Shown piece by piece: positions 1-8,549 of a stretch of DNA of 64,000 nucleotides. The notes below the pieces were generated by a model, which saw only the letters and a program-made list of their open reading frames with translations, made no database searches and had not been told where the DNA came from. Source of the stretch: Natronosalvus vescus (GTDB lineage: Archaea > Halobacteriota > Halobacteria > Halobacteriales > Natrialbaceae); assembly GCF_023973145.1 (NCBI RefSeq), contig NZ_CP099546.1, positions 2,976,001 to 3,040,000 on the forward strand, given 5' to 3'. The stretch's first letter is position 1; every line of letters begins with the position of its first letter. A program made the translations under genes and the position numbers.

Positions 1-2688
1 GGAACCGAGGAGATCGAACTCACTGCCACGAACACCAACACCGGCGAGACGGAGGTCGTGGGAACGCAGGAGGTGACGCTCGCGCCCGGCTACTACCACC
101 TCGGGGCGATCAACGTCACGTACGCGCCTGATGAGGCCGGAACGTACGACCTCGAGTTAGGCGACCGAAACGCCGGGACGGTCGAGGTCGAGCCCGCCGA
201 ATCGGATATCCAGGTAATCGCCGCCTCGGCTTCAGAGATCGAACTGATCGAGGGCGAAGAGCTGTACGTCATTGGCAGCATCTACCAGGCCGGCACCATC
301 GAGGGAACCGAGGAACTCGAACTCACCGCCACGAACACCGACACCGGTGAGACGACGGTAGTGGGCACGCAGGAGGTGACGCTCGCGCCCGGCTACTACC
401 ACCTGGGTGCGCTCAACGTCACGTACGTCCCCGACGAAGCGGGCACGTACGACCTCGAGTTAGGCGACCGAAACGCCGGGACGATCGAGGTCGAGCCCGC
501 CGAATCGAACATCCAGGTGATCGCCGCCTCGGCTTCAGAGATCGAACTGGTGGAAGGCGAAGAGCTGTACGTCATAGGCAGCATCTACCAGTCCGGCACT
601 ATCGAGGGAACCGAGGAAATCGAACTCACTGCCACGAACACCGACACCGGTGAGACGGAGGTCGTGGGAACGCAGGAGGTGACGCTCGCTCCTGGTTACT
701 ACCACCTCGGGGCGATCAACGTCACGTACACGCCCGACGAAGCGGGCACGTACGACCTCGAGTTAGGCGACCGAAACGCCGGGACGATCGAAGTGGCCTC
801 CGCCGAGTCGGACATCCAGGTGATCGCCGCCTCAGCCTCCGCGCTCGAGGTCGCCGAGGGCCAGGAGTTCCACGTAATCGGGAGCATCTACCAGACTGGC
901 ACCATCGAGGGGCCGGAGGAGATCGCCCTCACAGCCACCCCGACCGACGGCGGCGACCCCATCGAACTCGGGAGTCAGGAAGCGTCGCTCCAGCCAGGCT
1001 GGTACCACCTCGGTGCGATCAACGTCAGCGCGACGCTCGAGCAACCGGGTACCTACGACCTCGAGTTGGGTGACCGATCCGCCGGGCAACTCGTGGTCAC
1101 CCAGGCGACCGTTGAACCGACCATCGTCGCCGTCGAGGGCCACTCGAGCGCGAGTGACCTCGTCACGGCCGATGGCGACGTCCTCGACACCGACGGCTCG
1201 TACGTGTACGCGAGCGACGAAGCGACCGTCGAGGTGGCTGTGGACGCCGATCACCCGATCGACGAGGTGACGGTACTCATCAGTTCACTCGAGACGACTT
1301 ACAGCGTCTCGACTCAGGCGATCCGTCAGGGCGACACCTGGATCGCGTCGATTCCGTTCGAGAGTCTCCCCGACGACGGCCGCTACGAACTGACGGCCGT
1401 CGCTGCCGACGAACGCGACAACGGCGGGATGGATCGAGCGGACGAAACGCTGGTGATCGACCGACAGTCACCGTCGATGTCGGTGAGCATCGAGGACGTT
1501 ACCCACGAGGACGCGACGATCGTCATCGAGAGCACCGAACCGCTCGATGGAGTACCGACCGTCGATGTTACCGTCGACGAACTCGAGGCGGACGACGCTT
1601 CCGTCGGAGCCGATCCAACGGTCACCGGGATCGAGGCCGATCCGTCGGGCACCACCTTCACGGGCACCCTCGAGTTCGACGAGTCGGGCGAGTACACCGT
1701 CACCGTGACGGGTGTCGACCGGGCCGGTAACGACGCGACCGACGACGCCTCCGTGGTCGTCCATACCGGATTCACGCTCGAGGACGGCACCATCGAATTC
1801 GCCAACAGCGGAACGACGATCGAGTTCGATCTTGTCGACGACGTCGAAGAGGCGATGAAGGCGGAGGAACTGTTCATCGCGCTCTCGGAGAACGCGGTGG
1901 ACGCCAACCTCGATGACGGGTCACTCGGCGTCAATTTCCTGACGGCCGATCTCGACAGCTTCATCGATCACCAGCTCGGGTCGGGCGCCATCGAAGGCGC
2001 AACGATCACGATGCCGGTCGACGAGACGGCCCTTCCGGCGGGCACTACTGCGACCGACGTCGGCTTCCACTACTACGACGAGGGCACCGAGACGTGGGAT
2101 CCAGTGGACTCGAGCGTCGATTTCATTGACGACGACCCATACCTCACCGCCACCGTCGACGGCTTCTCGACGTACGGAGCCATGATCGTGGATGAGGAAC
2201 CGCCGACGCTGACGAGCGTATCGCCCGCGCCCAAGAGCGAGTTGCCGACGGGTACCGACGAAACCACCGTTGCGTTCGCCTACGAGGACGATCTCTCTGG
2301 CGTCGACGTGAGCTCGATCACCATCGAACTCGACGGCGTCGACGTGACCGAGGACGATCGAACGCAGATCACCTCCTCAGAGACCACCCTCGAGGTGGCG
2401 CTCGAGGACGGTGCGTCACACACAGTAGCCCTCACTGTGGCCGACGAGGGCGGGAACGAGGAAACGTACACGACGTCGTTCAAAGTCGCGACGGCCGACG
2501 ACACAGACGGCTCAAGTGACGACCCGTCGGATGACTCGAGAACCGACGACACAGACGATGGCGAGGACAGCCCAGTCTTCGACGATGAGTACGCGGACGA
2601 CGCGGACGATTCGATCCCCGGATTCGGGGTTGGCATCGCGATTGGGGTAGTCCTCGTCACCGTGCTGCTTGGTCGCCGACGGTCGTAG
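1..2688 (+). CDS. Tandem-repeat PGF-CTERM surface protein (5'-truncated by window)
   Basis: The frame is open from base 1, so the gene begins upstream of the window. The visible 895 codons start with about three and a half copies of a roughly 101-residue domain (303 bp period). Each copy carries ELYVIGSIYQ, a GTQEVTLAPGYYHLGA strand and PDEAGTYDLELGDRNAG. The pattern resembles CARDB-type beta-sandwich repeats. Ig-like/Big-type modules follow, with VDRAGN-like and EDDLSGVD segments. The C-terminus has an Asp/Ser/Thr-rich spacer, then SIPGFGVG, one hydrophobic segment and RRRS. This is the PGF-CTERM signal that in haloarchaea is processed by an archaeosortase and lipid-anchored. It is probably a cell-surface or S-layer-associated adhesin; its ligand is unknown. 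The repeats are nearly identical in DNA, so copy number may vary. Confidence 0.88.
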   Translation, partial: GTEEIELTATNTNTGETEVVGTQEVTLAPGYYHLGAINVTYAPDEAGTYDLELGDRNAGTVEVEPAESDIQVIAASASEIELIEGEELYVIGSIYQAGTIEGTEELELTATNTDTGETTVVGTQEVTLAPGYYHLGALNVTYVPDEAGTYDLELGDRNAGTIEVEPAESNIQVIAASASEIELVEGEELYVIGSIYQSGTIEGTEEIELTATNTDTGETEVVGTQEVTLAPGYYHLGAINVTYTPDEAGTYDLELGDRNAGTIEVASAESDIQVIAASASALEVAEGQEFHVIGSIYQTGTIEGPEEIALTATPTDGGDPIELGSQEASLQPGWYHLGAINVSATLEQPGTYDLELGDRSAGQLVVTQATVEPTIVAVEGHSSASDLVTADGDVLDTDGSYVYASDEATVEVAVDADHPIDEVTVLISSLETTYSVSTQAIRQGDTWIASIPFESLPDDGRYELTAVAADERDNGGMDRADETLVIDRQSPSMSVSIEDVTHEDATIVIESTEPLDGVPTVDVTVDELEADDASVGADPTVTGIEADPSGTTFTGTLEFDESGEYTVTVTGVDRAGNDATDDASVVVHTGFTLEDGTIEFANSGTTIEFDLVDDVEEAMKAEELFIALSENAVDANLDDGSLGVNFLTADLDSFIDHQLGSGAIEGATITMPVDETALPAGTTATDVGFHYYDEGTETWDPVDSSVDFIDDDPYLTATVDGFSTYGAMIVDEEPPTLTSVSPAPKSELPTGTDETTVAFAYEDDLSGVDVSSITIELDGVDVTEDDRTQITSSETTLEVALEDGASHTVALTVADEGGNEETYTTSFKVATADDTDGSSDDPSDDSRTDDTDDGEDSPVFDDEYADDADDSIPGFGVGIAIGVVLVTVLLGRRRS

Positions 2689-2820
2689 CTGACGACCTCA
2701 TCACTCGTCACATCGATTTCTGCCATCCATTACTCGTCAACACTCGCTACTGTCAGTTACGAGATACCGATCGCTCGAGCGGACAGATTCACAAAAATAC
2801 CGTGAACAGTTGGTGTGATG

Positions 2821-2841
2821 ACGTCCCGTTCAGCAGGACGT
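2821..2841. terminator. Hairpin between convergent genes
   Basis: A perfect 6-bp inverted repeat, ACGTCC then GGACGT with a 9-nt loop, sits between the surface-protein stop codon and the end of the convergent Tat-protein gene. It could act as a bidirectional terminator or processing hairpin. No clear poly-T run follows on either strand, so this is weak. Confidence 0.3.
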
Positions 2842-2857
2842 GGTGGTTCGAAGTGAA

Positions 2858-4624
2858 TCAGGCGGGTGAGTCGTTGTTGCCGTTGTCACCGTTGTCGCCG
2901 TTGTCATCACAGACCACGTCAGTGTTGGCGTCAGCTTCGCCAACCTTCTTTTTGTTGTGGTGGATCGTTACACGGCCTTTGCCCTTCTTGTCGAGGTCGG
3001 CCCAGAAGCACCGCTTCTCCCGACCCGGAATCTCGAGGACGCCGGCCTGGTTCGTGTAGGCGTTGCGCCAGACGATTTTGACGTCTTTCTTGTAGTGGTT
3101 GTAGACGTAGTACTTCGCCTCCCCGTGTTTCTTCTCTTTGCCGTTCTCACTGCGGTAGCAGATCGGCTCGAGCTCGAGGGCTTTCTTGTGGTCGTCGGGT
3201 TTGCACTTCTTGTCCTTGACGCCTTTTCTGGCGAGGCGTTCACCCATGAACCAGAGGGAGACGGAGAGGTCGTCGAATCCGTTGTTGCCGTTATCGTCGT
3301 TGTCGTCCAGGTCGACCCAGAACTCCCGTGAGTCGTTCCCGCCGACGTAGAACGTTCCCTCGTAGTCCGGACAATCGTCGTCGCCATTGAAGCCGTTGTC
3401 GTCGTGATCGACCGTCCAGGATACTGGGACGGCCTGTCGGTTGTAGTTCCGGACACGGAACTTCGCCTCGCCGTCACGATAACAGACCGGTTTGAGGTGG
3501 ATCTTCCGTCCCTTCGGTCGGCAGAGGTCGTCGGTATTGGCGTCCTTTTCGTCGATCCGCTTGCTGTTGTAGTAGAGGCTCGCTCGACCCTTCCCCTTCC
3601 GATCGAGTTCCACCCAGAAGCATCGCGTGCCACCTGCAGGCACCTTCCTTACGCCGGCCTGGTTCTTATACTCGTTCTTCCAGACCACCTTCGCGTCGTG
3701 GCTGTAGTGATTGTGGACGCAGAACTTGGCCTCACCGTGGAAGTCGTCGTCCTTTTTCCGCTTTTTCTTCTCGTCGTACATCCCGTCGACGTCGCCAATC
3801 GTGAAGACGGTCGCCGAAGACTCCTCGTCGTTCAGCGTGAACCGCGCAGGGTACAGCCCAGGCATCTCCGGGTTCTGGACGTTGTCGAGGCAGACGTCGA
3901 TCGAGTCTCCTTGCTCGAGGTCGTAGTTCCCACCGAAGGTGAGGGTGAGCGTCTGGCCGTTGTTGCTGTCGCTGACCTCGTCCAGGTCGTTCGTCACGTC
4001 ATCACCGTTGAGTTCGGCGGAGACGTCGTCGTCTTCGACGTTCGAGACGTCGACGCCGGTTCCACAGAAGTCGGCGACGATTTCGTTCAGCGAGTTACCG
4101 TCGGCGTCGTCGCCCACGGTGAGGCTGAAGCAGTAGGTCGCCGTCTCCCCTGGTTCGTCGGGGTCGACGGTGAGGTCGGCGTCGCCGCGGTAGGCGCGCT
4201 CGTCGATGTAACACTTCGCCTCGAGCTCGAGGGCTTCCTTCGGGCTCTCGGGTTCGCACTCCTTCTGATCGTTGGCGTGTTTGACGTCGATCTGGTCACC
4301 CTTGTAAAAGAGGCGAACCGTAGCCTGGCCATCCTCGGCGTCGACCCAGAAGTACTTCGATTCCTTTCCGGGAACGGTGAGGGAACCAGTCTGGTCGGTT
4401 CCGTAGACGTCCCAGGTCACCTCGACCGATCGTTTGTTCTCGTTGTCCACGCGGAACCGCGATCGTTCCGATTCGTAACAGATCGCAACGAGTCTGATGT
4501 TGTCGCGTTTGTGTTCGCTCGCTGTCGCCGTCCCAGCGGCGAATCCGGTGCCACCTAGCAGTGCACCGGAGGCAGCGATTCGTTTGAGGCTATCTCGTCT
4601 CGTGATGGATCGTTCGTCTGTCAT
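2858..4624 (-). CDS. Tat-exported four-repeat cysteine-containing protein of unknown function
   Basis: This 588-residue protein is chosen from the ATG at 4624 because AGGAG lies 5-6 nt upstream; an in-frame start 12 codons earlier lacks this. The N-terminus SITRRDSLKRIAASGALLGG is a Tat signal ending near TATAS. The mature part has four copies of a domain of about 80-100 residues. The shared pattern is CY, a short strand ending F/Y-V-x-N, VxW, a Gly/Pro turn, FWVDL (FWADL in the last copy), a K/R-G turn, a Y/H strand, an AN turn and a closing Cys. Between copies 1 and 2 lies a DUF11/Ig-like insert (about residues 150-265). Charged linkers (KKKRKKDDD) and an Asn/Asp/Gly tail suggest an extracellular, salt-adapted protein. 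I do not recognise the repeat family. Confidence 0.82.
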   Translation of the reverse strand: MTDERSITRRDSLKRIAASGALLGGTGFAAGTATASEHKRDNIRLVAICYESERSRFRVDNENKRSVEVTWDVYGTDQTGSLTVPGKESKYFWVDAEDGQATVRLFYKGDQIDVKHANDQKECEPESPKEALELEAKCYIDERAYRGDADLTVDPDEPGETATYCFSLTVGDDADGNSLNEIVADFCGTGVDVSNVEDDDVSAELNGDDVTNDLDEVSDSNNGQTLTLTFGGNYDLEQGDSIDVCLDNVQNPEMPGLYPARFTLNDEESSATVFTIGDVDGMYDEKKKRKKDDDFHGEAKFCVHNHYSHDAKVVWKNEYKNQAGVRKVPAGGTRCFWVELDRKGKGRASLYYNSKRIDEKDANTDDLCRPKGRKIHLKPVCYRDGEAKFRVRNYNRQAVPVSWTVDHDDNGFNGDDDCPDYEGTFYVGGNDSREFWVDLDDNDDNGNNGFDDLSVSLWFMGERLARKGVKDKKCKPDDHKKALELEPICYRSENGKEKKHGEAKYYVYNHYKKDVKIVWRNAYTNQAGVLEIPGREKRCFWADLDKKGKGRVTIHHNKKKVGEADANTDVVCDDNGDNGDNGNNDSPA

Positions 4625-5000
4625 CGTATTCTCCTGGGTGTGCTCCCAGAGTGGATACACGTCCGAGACACGGACAGTTTGTAATCGATGAACTACTCGA
4701 TTTCACGAGCCTCCTTCTCGCTGAATCGTCTCGAGCGTTGAACAACCATCAGCAGTGACCAGTTGTAAGCCGGCCATACCTCGAGTAAATCACTGGCAAA
4801 CGGTCACTACACGACTTGCTGGGCCTCGAGTAAGCCGCGGTAGACGTGCTGTCTATCGACGACGTGTCGCTCAGACCCTGGTATCGACGGTCTACCGAAC
4901 GTAGGGCCAGTCACCGCTTCGTGATGACACGCCCTACCCACGTTTTCCAGTGGTTACTACGAGAAACGCACTCATCGCGGCCCACCTTCACTGACCGGCG
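4625..5000. other. 376-bp gap upstream of the Tat-exported repeat protein
   Basis: No supportable gene. The 5' leader of the downstream gene contains an inverted repeat at 4634-4649 (CTGGG, 6-nt loop, CCCAG) that abuts the AGGAG ribosome-binding site. A second repeat lies at 4661-4675 (GTCCG, AGACA, CGGAC). The gene therefore seems to have a real 5' UTR, unusual beside the mostly leaderless neighbours. The rest of the gap shows nothing further. Confidence 0.5.
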
Positions 5001-5774
5001 TTAGAGCCCGGTCGGTGCCTCGAGTAGTGTCGTCTCGAGCCCCCACTCTCGAGCCAGCCCCTCCAGCGCCTCGACGCCGAACGTCTCGGTCGCGTAGTGG
5101 CCGGCCAGCACGACGTGCACCCCGGCTTCCTTCGCGTCGTGGTACACCTGCTGTTTGCCTTCGCCCGTCACCAGCGCGTCGGCACCGACCCCGAGGGCTT
5201 CATCGAGCCAGTCGACGCCGCTGCCGGTGACGATCGCCACCGTTTCGACCGCCTCAGGCCCGAACTCGAGCACCTGTATCGGCTGGCCACCGGTCGCGAG
5301 TTCGGCCTCGAGGGTCGCCTGGAGTTCGGTGGGCGAGTACGGTTTCGGTACCTTCCCACGCTGCCCGATGTACTCCGGGCCGTATTCGCCGAACGGTTCG
5401 CGTTCTTCGAGGCCGAGGACGTCCGCGACGCCGGCAGCGTTGCCTAGCTCCTGGTGGCCGTCGAGTGGGAGGTGGGAGACGTAGAGCGCCATATCGTGTT
5501 CGAGCAACGCCTCGAGTCGGTCGTAGGTACGCCCGGTCACGCGTTCGATGCCGCCCCACGAGAGACCGTGATGGGAGACGAGCAGATCCGCGCCGGCCTC
5601 GCCAGCAGCCTGAATCGTTTCGAGGGCCGCGTCGACGGCGAAGGCGACGTGATCGACCGATTTCGATCTCGAGTCCGATCCGACCTGCAGGCCGTTCGCG
5701 CTAACGTCTAGGTCGGCGTAGGCGTCCGTCCGCAACTCCTCATCCAGCCGATCGACGATCGTAGCGAGTTCCAT
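5001..5774 (-). CDS. Nif3-like dinuclear metal centre protein
   Basis: This 257-residue protein belongs to the Nif3/YbgI family, often labelled 'GTP cyclohydrolase 1 type 2 homolog'. Metal-ligand motifs are visible: LLVSHHGLSWGG near residue 70, YVSHLPLDGH near 100, and AGHYATETFGVE near 230, which supply the His/Glu ligands for the two metals. The length fits the short archaeal form with no inserted domain. The ATG at 5774 is preferred over a GTG two codons upstream. The family forms toroidal hexamers, and its cellular reaction is unsettled. The neighbouring pyrF gene is on the same strand, but 220 bp separate them, so an operon is not evident. Confidence 0.85.
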   Translation of the reverse strand: MELATIVDRLDEELRTDAYADLDVSANGLQVGSDSRSKSVDHVAFAVDAALETIQAAGEAGADLLVSHHGLSWGGIERVTGRTYDRLEALLEHDMALYVSHLPLDGHQELGNAAGVADVLGLEEREPFGEYGPEYIGQRGKVPKPYSPTELQATLEAELATGGQPIQVLEFGPEAVETVAIVTGSGVDWLDEALGVGADALVTGEGKQQVYHDAKEAGVHVVLAGHYATETFGVEALEGLAREWGLETTLLEAPTGL

Positions 5775-6001
5775 GGCCACCGATTCGCGGGGGAGGTCTT
5801 TGAGTCGGACGGTTTTCGAGGCCAGGCCGACAGGGACTCGAGTGAACCCAGTATTGATCCGCCACTTACCGATACAGAAGTGAGGGAGTCACCGACAATC
5901 CAACATCTGTAGTCATAGATTCACTATCTATAGCATTACACTATACACATAATAGTTAGGATACACGGATCGCGACACACACTCGAGTCGGCCGACCGTA
6001 C

Positions 6002-6802
6002 TCACTCGCGGTACTGGTTCAGCCGCATCTTGAGCCGCTTTGCAGCCTCCCCAGCCACCGTCGCGAATTTCTCGCCGGCGTTCTCTCCTGCGAAGATGAT
6101 CCCGCGTGAGGAGTTGACGAGACCGACGCCGTTGGCCAGGCCGTACTCGACGGCCGCCTCGGCGTCGCCACCCTGGGCCCCCACTCCAGGGACGAGGAAC
6201 GGGAGGTCGGGCACTTGCTCGCGCAGTTCCTCGAGTTCCTCGGGTTTCGTCGCGCCGACGACGAGGCCGACGTTGTCGTTCTCGTTCCAGAGATCGGCCA
6301 GCGCAGCGACGCGCTCGTAGAGGGGTTCGCCCGTCTCGAGTTCGAGATCCTGGAGGTCAGCCCCGCCGGGGTTGGAGGTGCGACAGAGGACGAACACGCC
6401 GGCTTCCTCGTTCGCGAGGAACGGTTGGAGGGAGTCTCGACCCATGTAGGGGTTGACGGTGATCGCATCTACGCGTTCGAGGATCTGGGCGTACTGGCGG
6501 GTCGTGTTCCCGATGTCGGCACGCTTGGCGTCGAGCAGTACGGGGACGCCCTTGCCGTGGGCGTAGGCGATCGTCTCCTCGAGGGCGGCCCAGCCGTCGG
6601 GATCCTCGTAGAAGGCCGCGTTCGGTTTGTACACCGCGGCGTGTTCGTGGGTGGCGTCGATGATCCGGCGGTTGAACGCCCAGCGAGGGAGGTCGTACTC
6701 CTGCAGGTGCTCGGGAATGCGTTTGGGGTCGGGGTCGAGGCCGACGCTGACGACGCTGTCGACTGTCACGATGCGATCGTGCAACCGGTCGAAGAAGTTC
6801 AT
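6002..6802 (-). CDS. pyrF: Orotidine 5'-phosphate decarboxylase (class II)
   Basis: A 266-residue enzyme that decarboxylates OMP to UMP, the last step of de novo pyrimidine synthesis. The N-terminus has VGLDPDPKRIP, and the active-site strand VPVLLDAKRADIGNT carries the Asp-Lys-Asp catalytic set. AITVNPYMGRDSL and LVPGVGAQGGD are the phosphate-binding loops near the C-terminus. The length and motif spacing match the type-2 (PyrF subfamily 2) enzymes. It is cytoplasmic and monocistronic as far as can be seen. The gap to the upstream aldo/keto reductase is 116 bp on the same strand. Confidence 0.96.
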   Translation of the reverse strand: MNFFDRLHDRIVTVDSVVSVGLDPDPKRIPEHLQEYDLPRWAFNRRIIDATHEHAAVYKPNAAFYEDPDGWAALEETIAYAHGKGVPVLLDAKRADIGNTTRQYAQILERVDAITVNPYMGRDSLQPFLANEEAGVFVLCRTSNPGGADLQDLELETGEPLYERVAALADLWNENDNVGLVVGATKPEELEELREQVPDLPFLVPGVGAQGGDAEAAVEYGLANGVGLVNSSRGIIFAGENAGEKFATVAGEAAKRLKMRLNQYRE

Positions 6803-6918
6803 GCGCTCGAGTCGGCGGGCGATTGCCGAAAACGTTGCTATACTGCTTCCCGTCCGGCCAATCGGTCGGCACTCACACCGGGGTCGGCTTACTCCAGGGT
6901 CACGAACACCGACCTCGC

Positions 6919-7683
6919 TTACTCCGGAAATAACTCCTCGGTACGGTCGATGCCGTCGATGGCAGCGACGTCTGCGGCCTCGAGGTCGATATCGGTCGCC
7001 GACAGGTTCGCTTCGAGGTGGTCGCGGCTGCTGGCTTTCGGAATCGCCCGCACGCCGTCGTGGGCGAGCACCCAGGCCAGCGCGACCGCCTCGGGCGTCG
7101 TGTCATGACGGTCGGCGACCGCACAGACGGACTCGAGGTCGCGAACCCGTCCACCGGCCAGGGGCGAGTAGGCGACGACGGGATAGCCGTGATCACGGGC
7201 GTGGGCGAGCAATTCCGGCGACTGGAACAGAGGATGAAACTCGATCTGGTGGGCGGCGATCGGTGCCTCGAGAATCGACCGTGCGGTCTCGAGTTCCGCC
7301 ACCGAAAAGTTACTCAGGCCGACGTGCTCGATGAGCCCGTTCGTCCGCAGGGCGTCGAACGCCGGCAGCGTCCGCTCGGGATCGTAGGTGTCGATCGGTC
7401 GGTGAACGTACAGCAAGTCGATCGTCTCGAGTCCGAGGCGCTCGAGGCTCTCGTCGGTGGAGCGACGGACGGCTTTGGGGGAGAGGCTGTCTGCCCAGAC
7501 TTTCGTCGCGACCGTTAGTTCAGATCGGGGGACGTCGCTCCGGGCGATCCCCTCGCCGACGACGGTCTCGTTGTCGTAGATCTGGGCCGTATCGAGGTGG
7601 CGGTAGCCGACCTCGAGCGCCGTCGCGACGACATCGGGATCCTCGATTCCCATGGTGCCGAGGCCGACTGGTGGGAGTTCCAT
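6919..7683 (-). CDS. Aldo/keto reductase
   Basis: A 254-residue NAD(P)H-dependent oxidoreductase of the AKR superfamily, starting MELPPVGLGTMG at the internal ATG at 7683; the upstream codons lack family similarity. The catalytic tetrad regions are visible: YRHLDTAQIYDNE (Asp and Tyr), VATKVW (Lys) and LYVHRP (His). VGLSNFSVAEL and the C-terminal KASSRDHLEANL cofactor loop complete the barrel. It resembles the 2,5-diketo-D-gluconate reductase group common in haloarchaea. The physiological substrate cannot be deduced. It is divergent from udk across a 142-bp shared promoter region. Confidence 0.93.
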   Translation of the reverse strand: MELPPVGLGTMGIEDPDVVATALEVGYRHLDTAQIYDNETVVGEGIARSDVPRSELTVATKVWADSLSPKAVRRSTDESLERLGLETIDLLYVHRPIDTYDPERTLPAFDALRTNGLIEHVGLSNFSVAELETARSILEAPIAAHQIEFHPLFQSPELLAHARDHGYPVVAYSPLAGGRVRDLESVCAVADRHDTTPEAVALAWVLAHDGVRAIPKASSRDHLEANLSATDIDLEAADVAAIDGIDRTEELFPE

Positions 7684-7794
7684 ACCCCGGTTATCGGCTC
7701 CGGCGAAAAGTATCCGCCGCTCGAGGATCGGACGCACTGGCAGAGGTGGCTACACCGAGGAGAACCCACTGTACGCTCAGGCGCGGATCACTGT

Positions 7795-7803
7795 CTTCTT
7801 AAC
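7795..7803 (+). promoter_or_regulatory. TATA-like element of udk
   Basis: CTTCTTAAC lies about 25-30 nt upstream of the udk ATG at 7826. This is the spacing expected for a haloarchaeal TATA element driving a leaderless transcript. Confidence 0.45.
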
Positions 7804-7825
7804 CGTCGGTTTCGACCTACGTCCC

Positions 7826-8497
7826 ATGAGCATTCCCTCGTTCGTCATCGCCATCGCCGGGGGAACCGGCGCCGGGAAAACGACCGTCTCTCGAGCGGTC
7901 GCAGACACGGTCGGCGAGGGCGTCACCCGGATCCCACTCGACAACTACTACGAGGATCTCTCTCACCTCGCGTACGACGAACGCAGGGAGGTCAACTACG
8001 ACCACCCGGACGCGTTCGAGTGGGAACTGATCCGGGAACACCTCGACGCGCTCTCGATGGGCCAACCGATCGAGATGCCCCATTACGACTTCGAAATTCA
8101 CAATCGAAAAGAGGAAACTGTCCGCGTCGAACCAACCGAGGTCATCGTCGTCGAGGGCATCCTGGCGCTGTACGACGAGATACTCCTCGAGATGCTCGAT
8201 CTGCGGGTGTACGTGATGACCGACGCCGACGTGCGGATCCTCCGCCGCATCCAGCGCGACGTTATCGACCGTGGGCGCGACCTCGAGGGTGTCATCGATC
8301 AGTACCTCGAGACGGTCAAACCGATGCACGAGCGCTTCGTCGCACCGACGAAAAAACATGCCGACATCATTATCCCCGAAGGAGTCAACCGGATGGCGAT
8401 CGACCTCCTGACCGAGAAGATCGAGGCGGAACTGGTCGGCGAACCCGTCGACGATGAGCACGACCGGCGAGGGGCGCTCGAGTCGTTCGAAGACTGA
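7826..8497 (+). CDS. udk: Uridine kinase
   Basis: A 223-residue P-loop kinase that phosphorylates uridine/cytidine to UMP/CMP in pyrimidine salvage. The start ATG at 7826 gives MSIPSFVIAIAGGTGAGKTT with the Walker A motif (GGTGAGKT). IPLDNYYEDLSHL is the substrate loop with the catalytic Asp. NYDHPDAFEWELIREHL and VIVVEGILALYDE (Walker B region) follow, then RRIQRDVIDRGR and the ADIIIPEG strand. All are signatures of the Udk family. An upstream in-frame extension with low-complexity Arg/Ser content is not part of the protein. With pyrF nearby it adds a salvage step to UMP supply, but the two genes are divergent and not an operon. Confidence 0.95.
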   Translation: MSIPSFVIAIAGGTGAGKTTVSRAVADTVGEGVTRIPLDNYYEDLSHLAYDERREVNYDHPDAFEWELIREHLDALSMGQPIEMPHYDFEIHNRKEETVRVEPTEVIVVEGILALYDEILLEMLDLRVYVMTDADVRILRRIQRDVIDRGRDLEGVIDQYLETVKPMHERFVAPTKKHADIIIPEGVNRMAIDLLTEKIEAELVGEPVDDEHDRRGALESFED

Positions 8498-8549
8498 GAC
8501 TGGGCTTCGCGATTCTCTTCGGATGTCCCCGTCGGAAAGCGCTTTGTGT

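Noticed and set aside
1-1100. CRISPR-like regular repeats
   Set aside because: The 303-bp period is a coding domain repeat with no spacers. No short repeat array exists elsewhere in the window.
3404-4558. 384-codon frame antisense to the Tat-exported repeat protein
   Set aside because: The sense strand has a Tat signal, a ribosome-binding site and repeats; the antisense frame has none.
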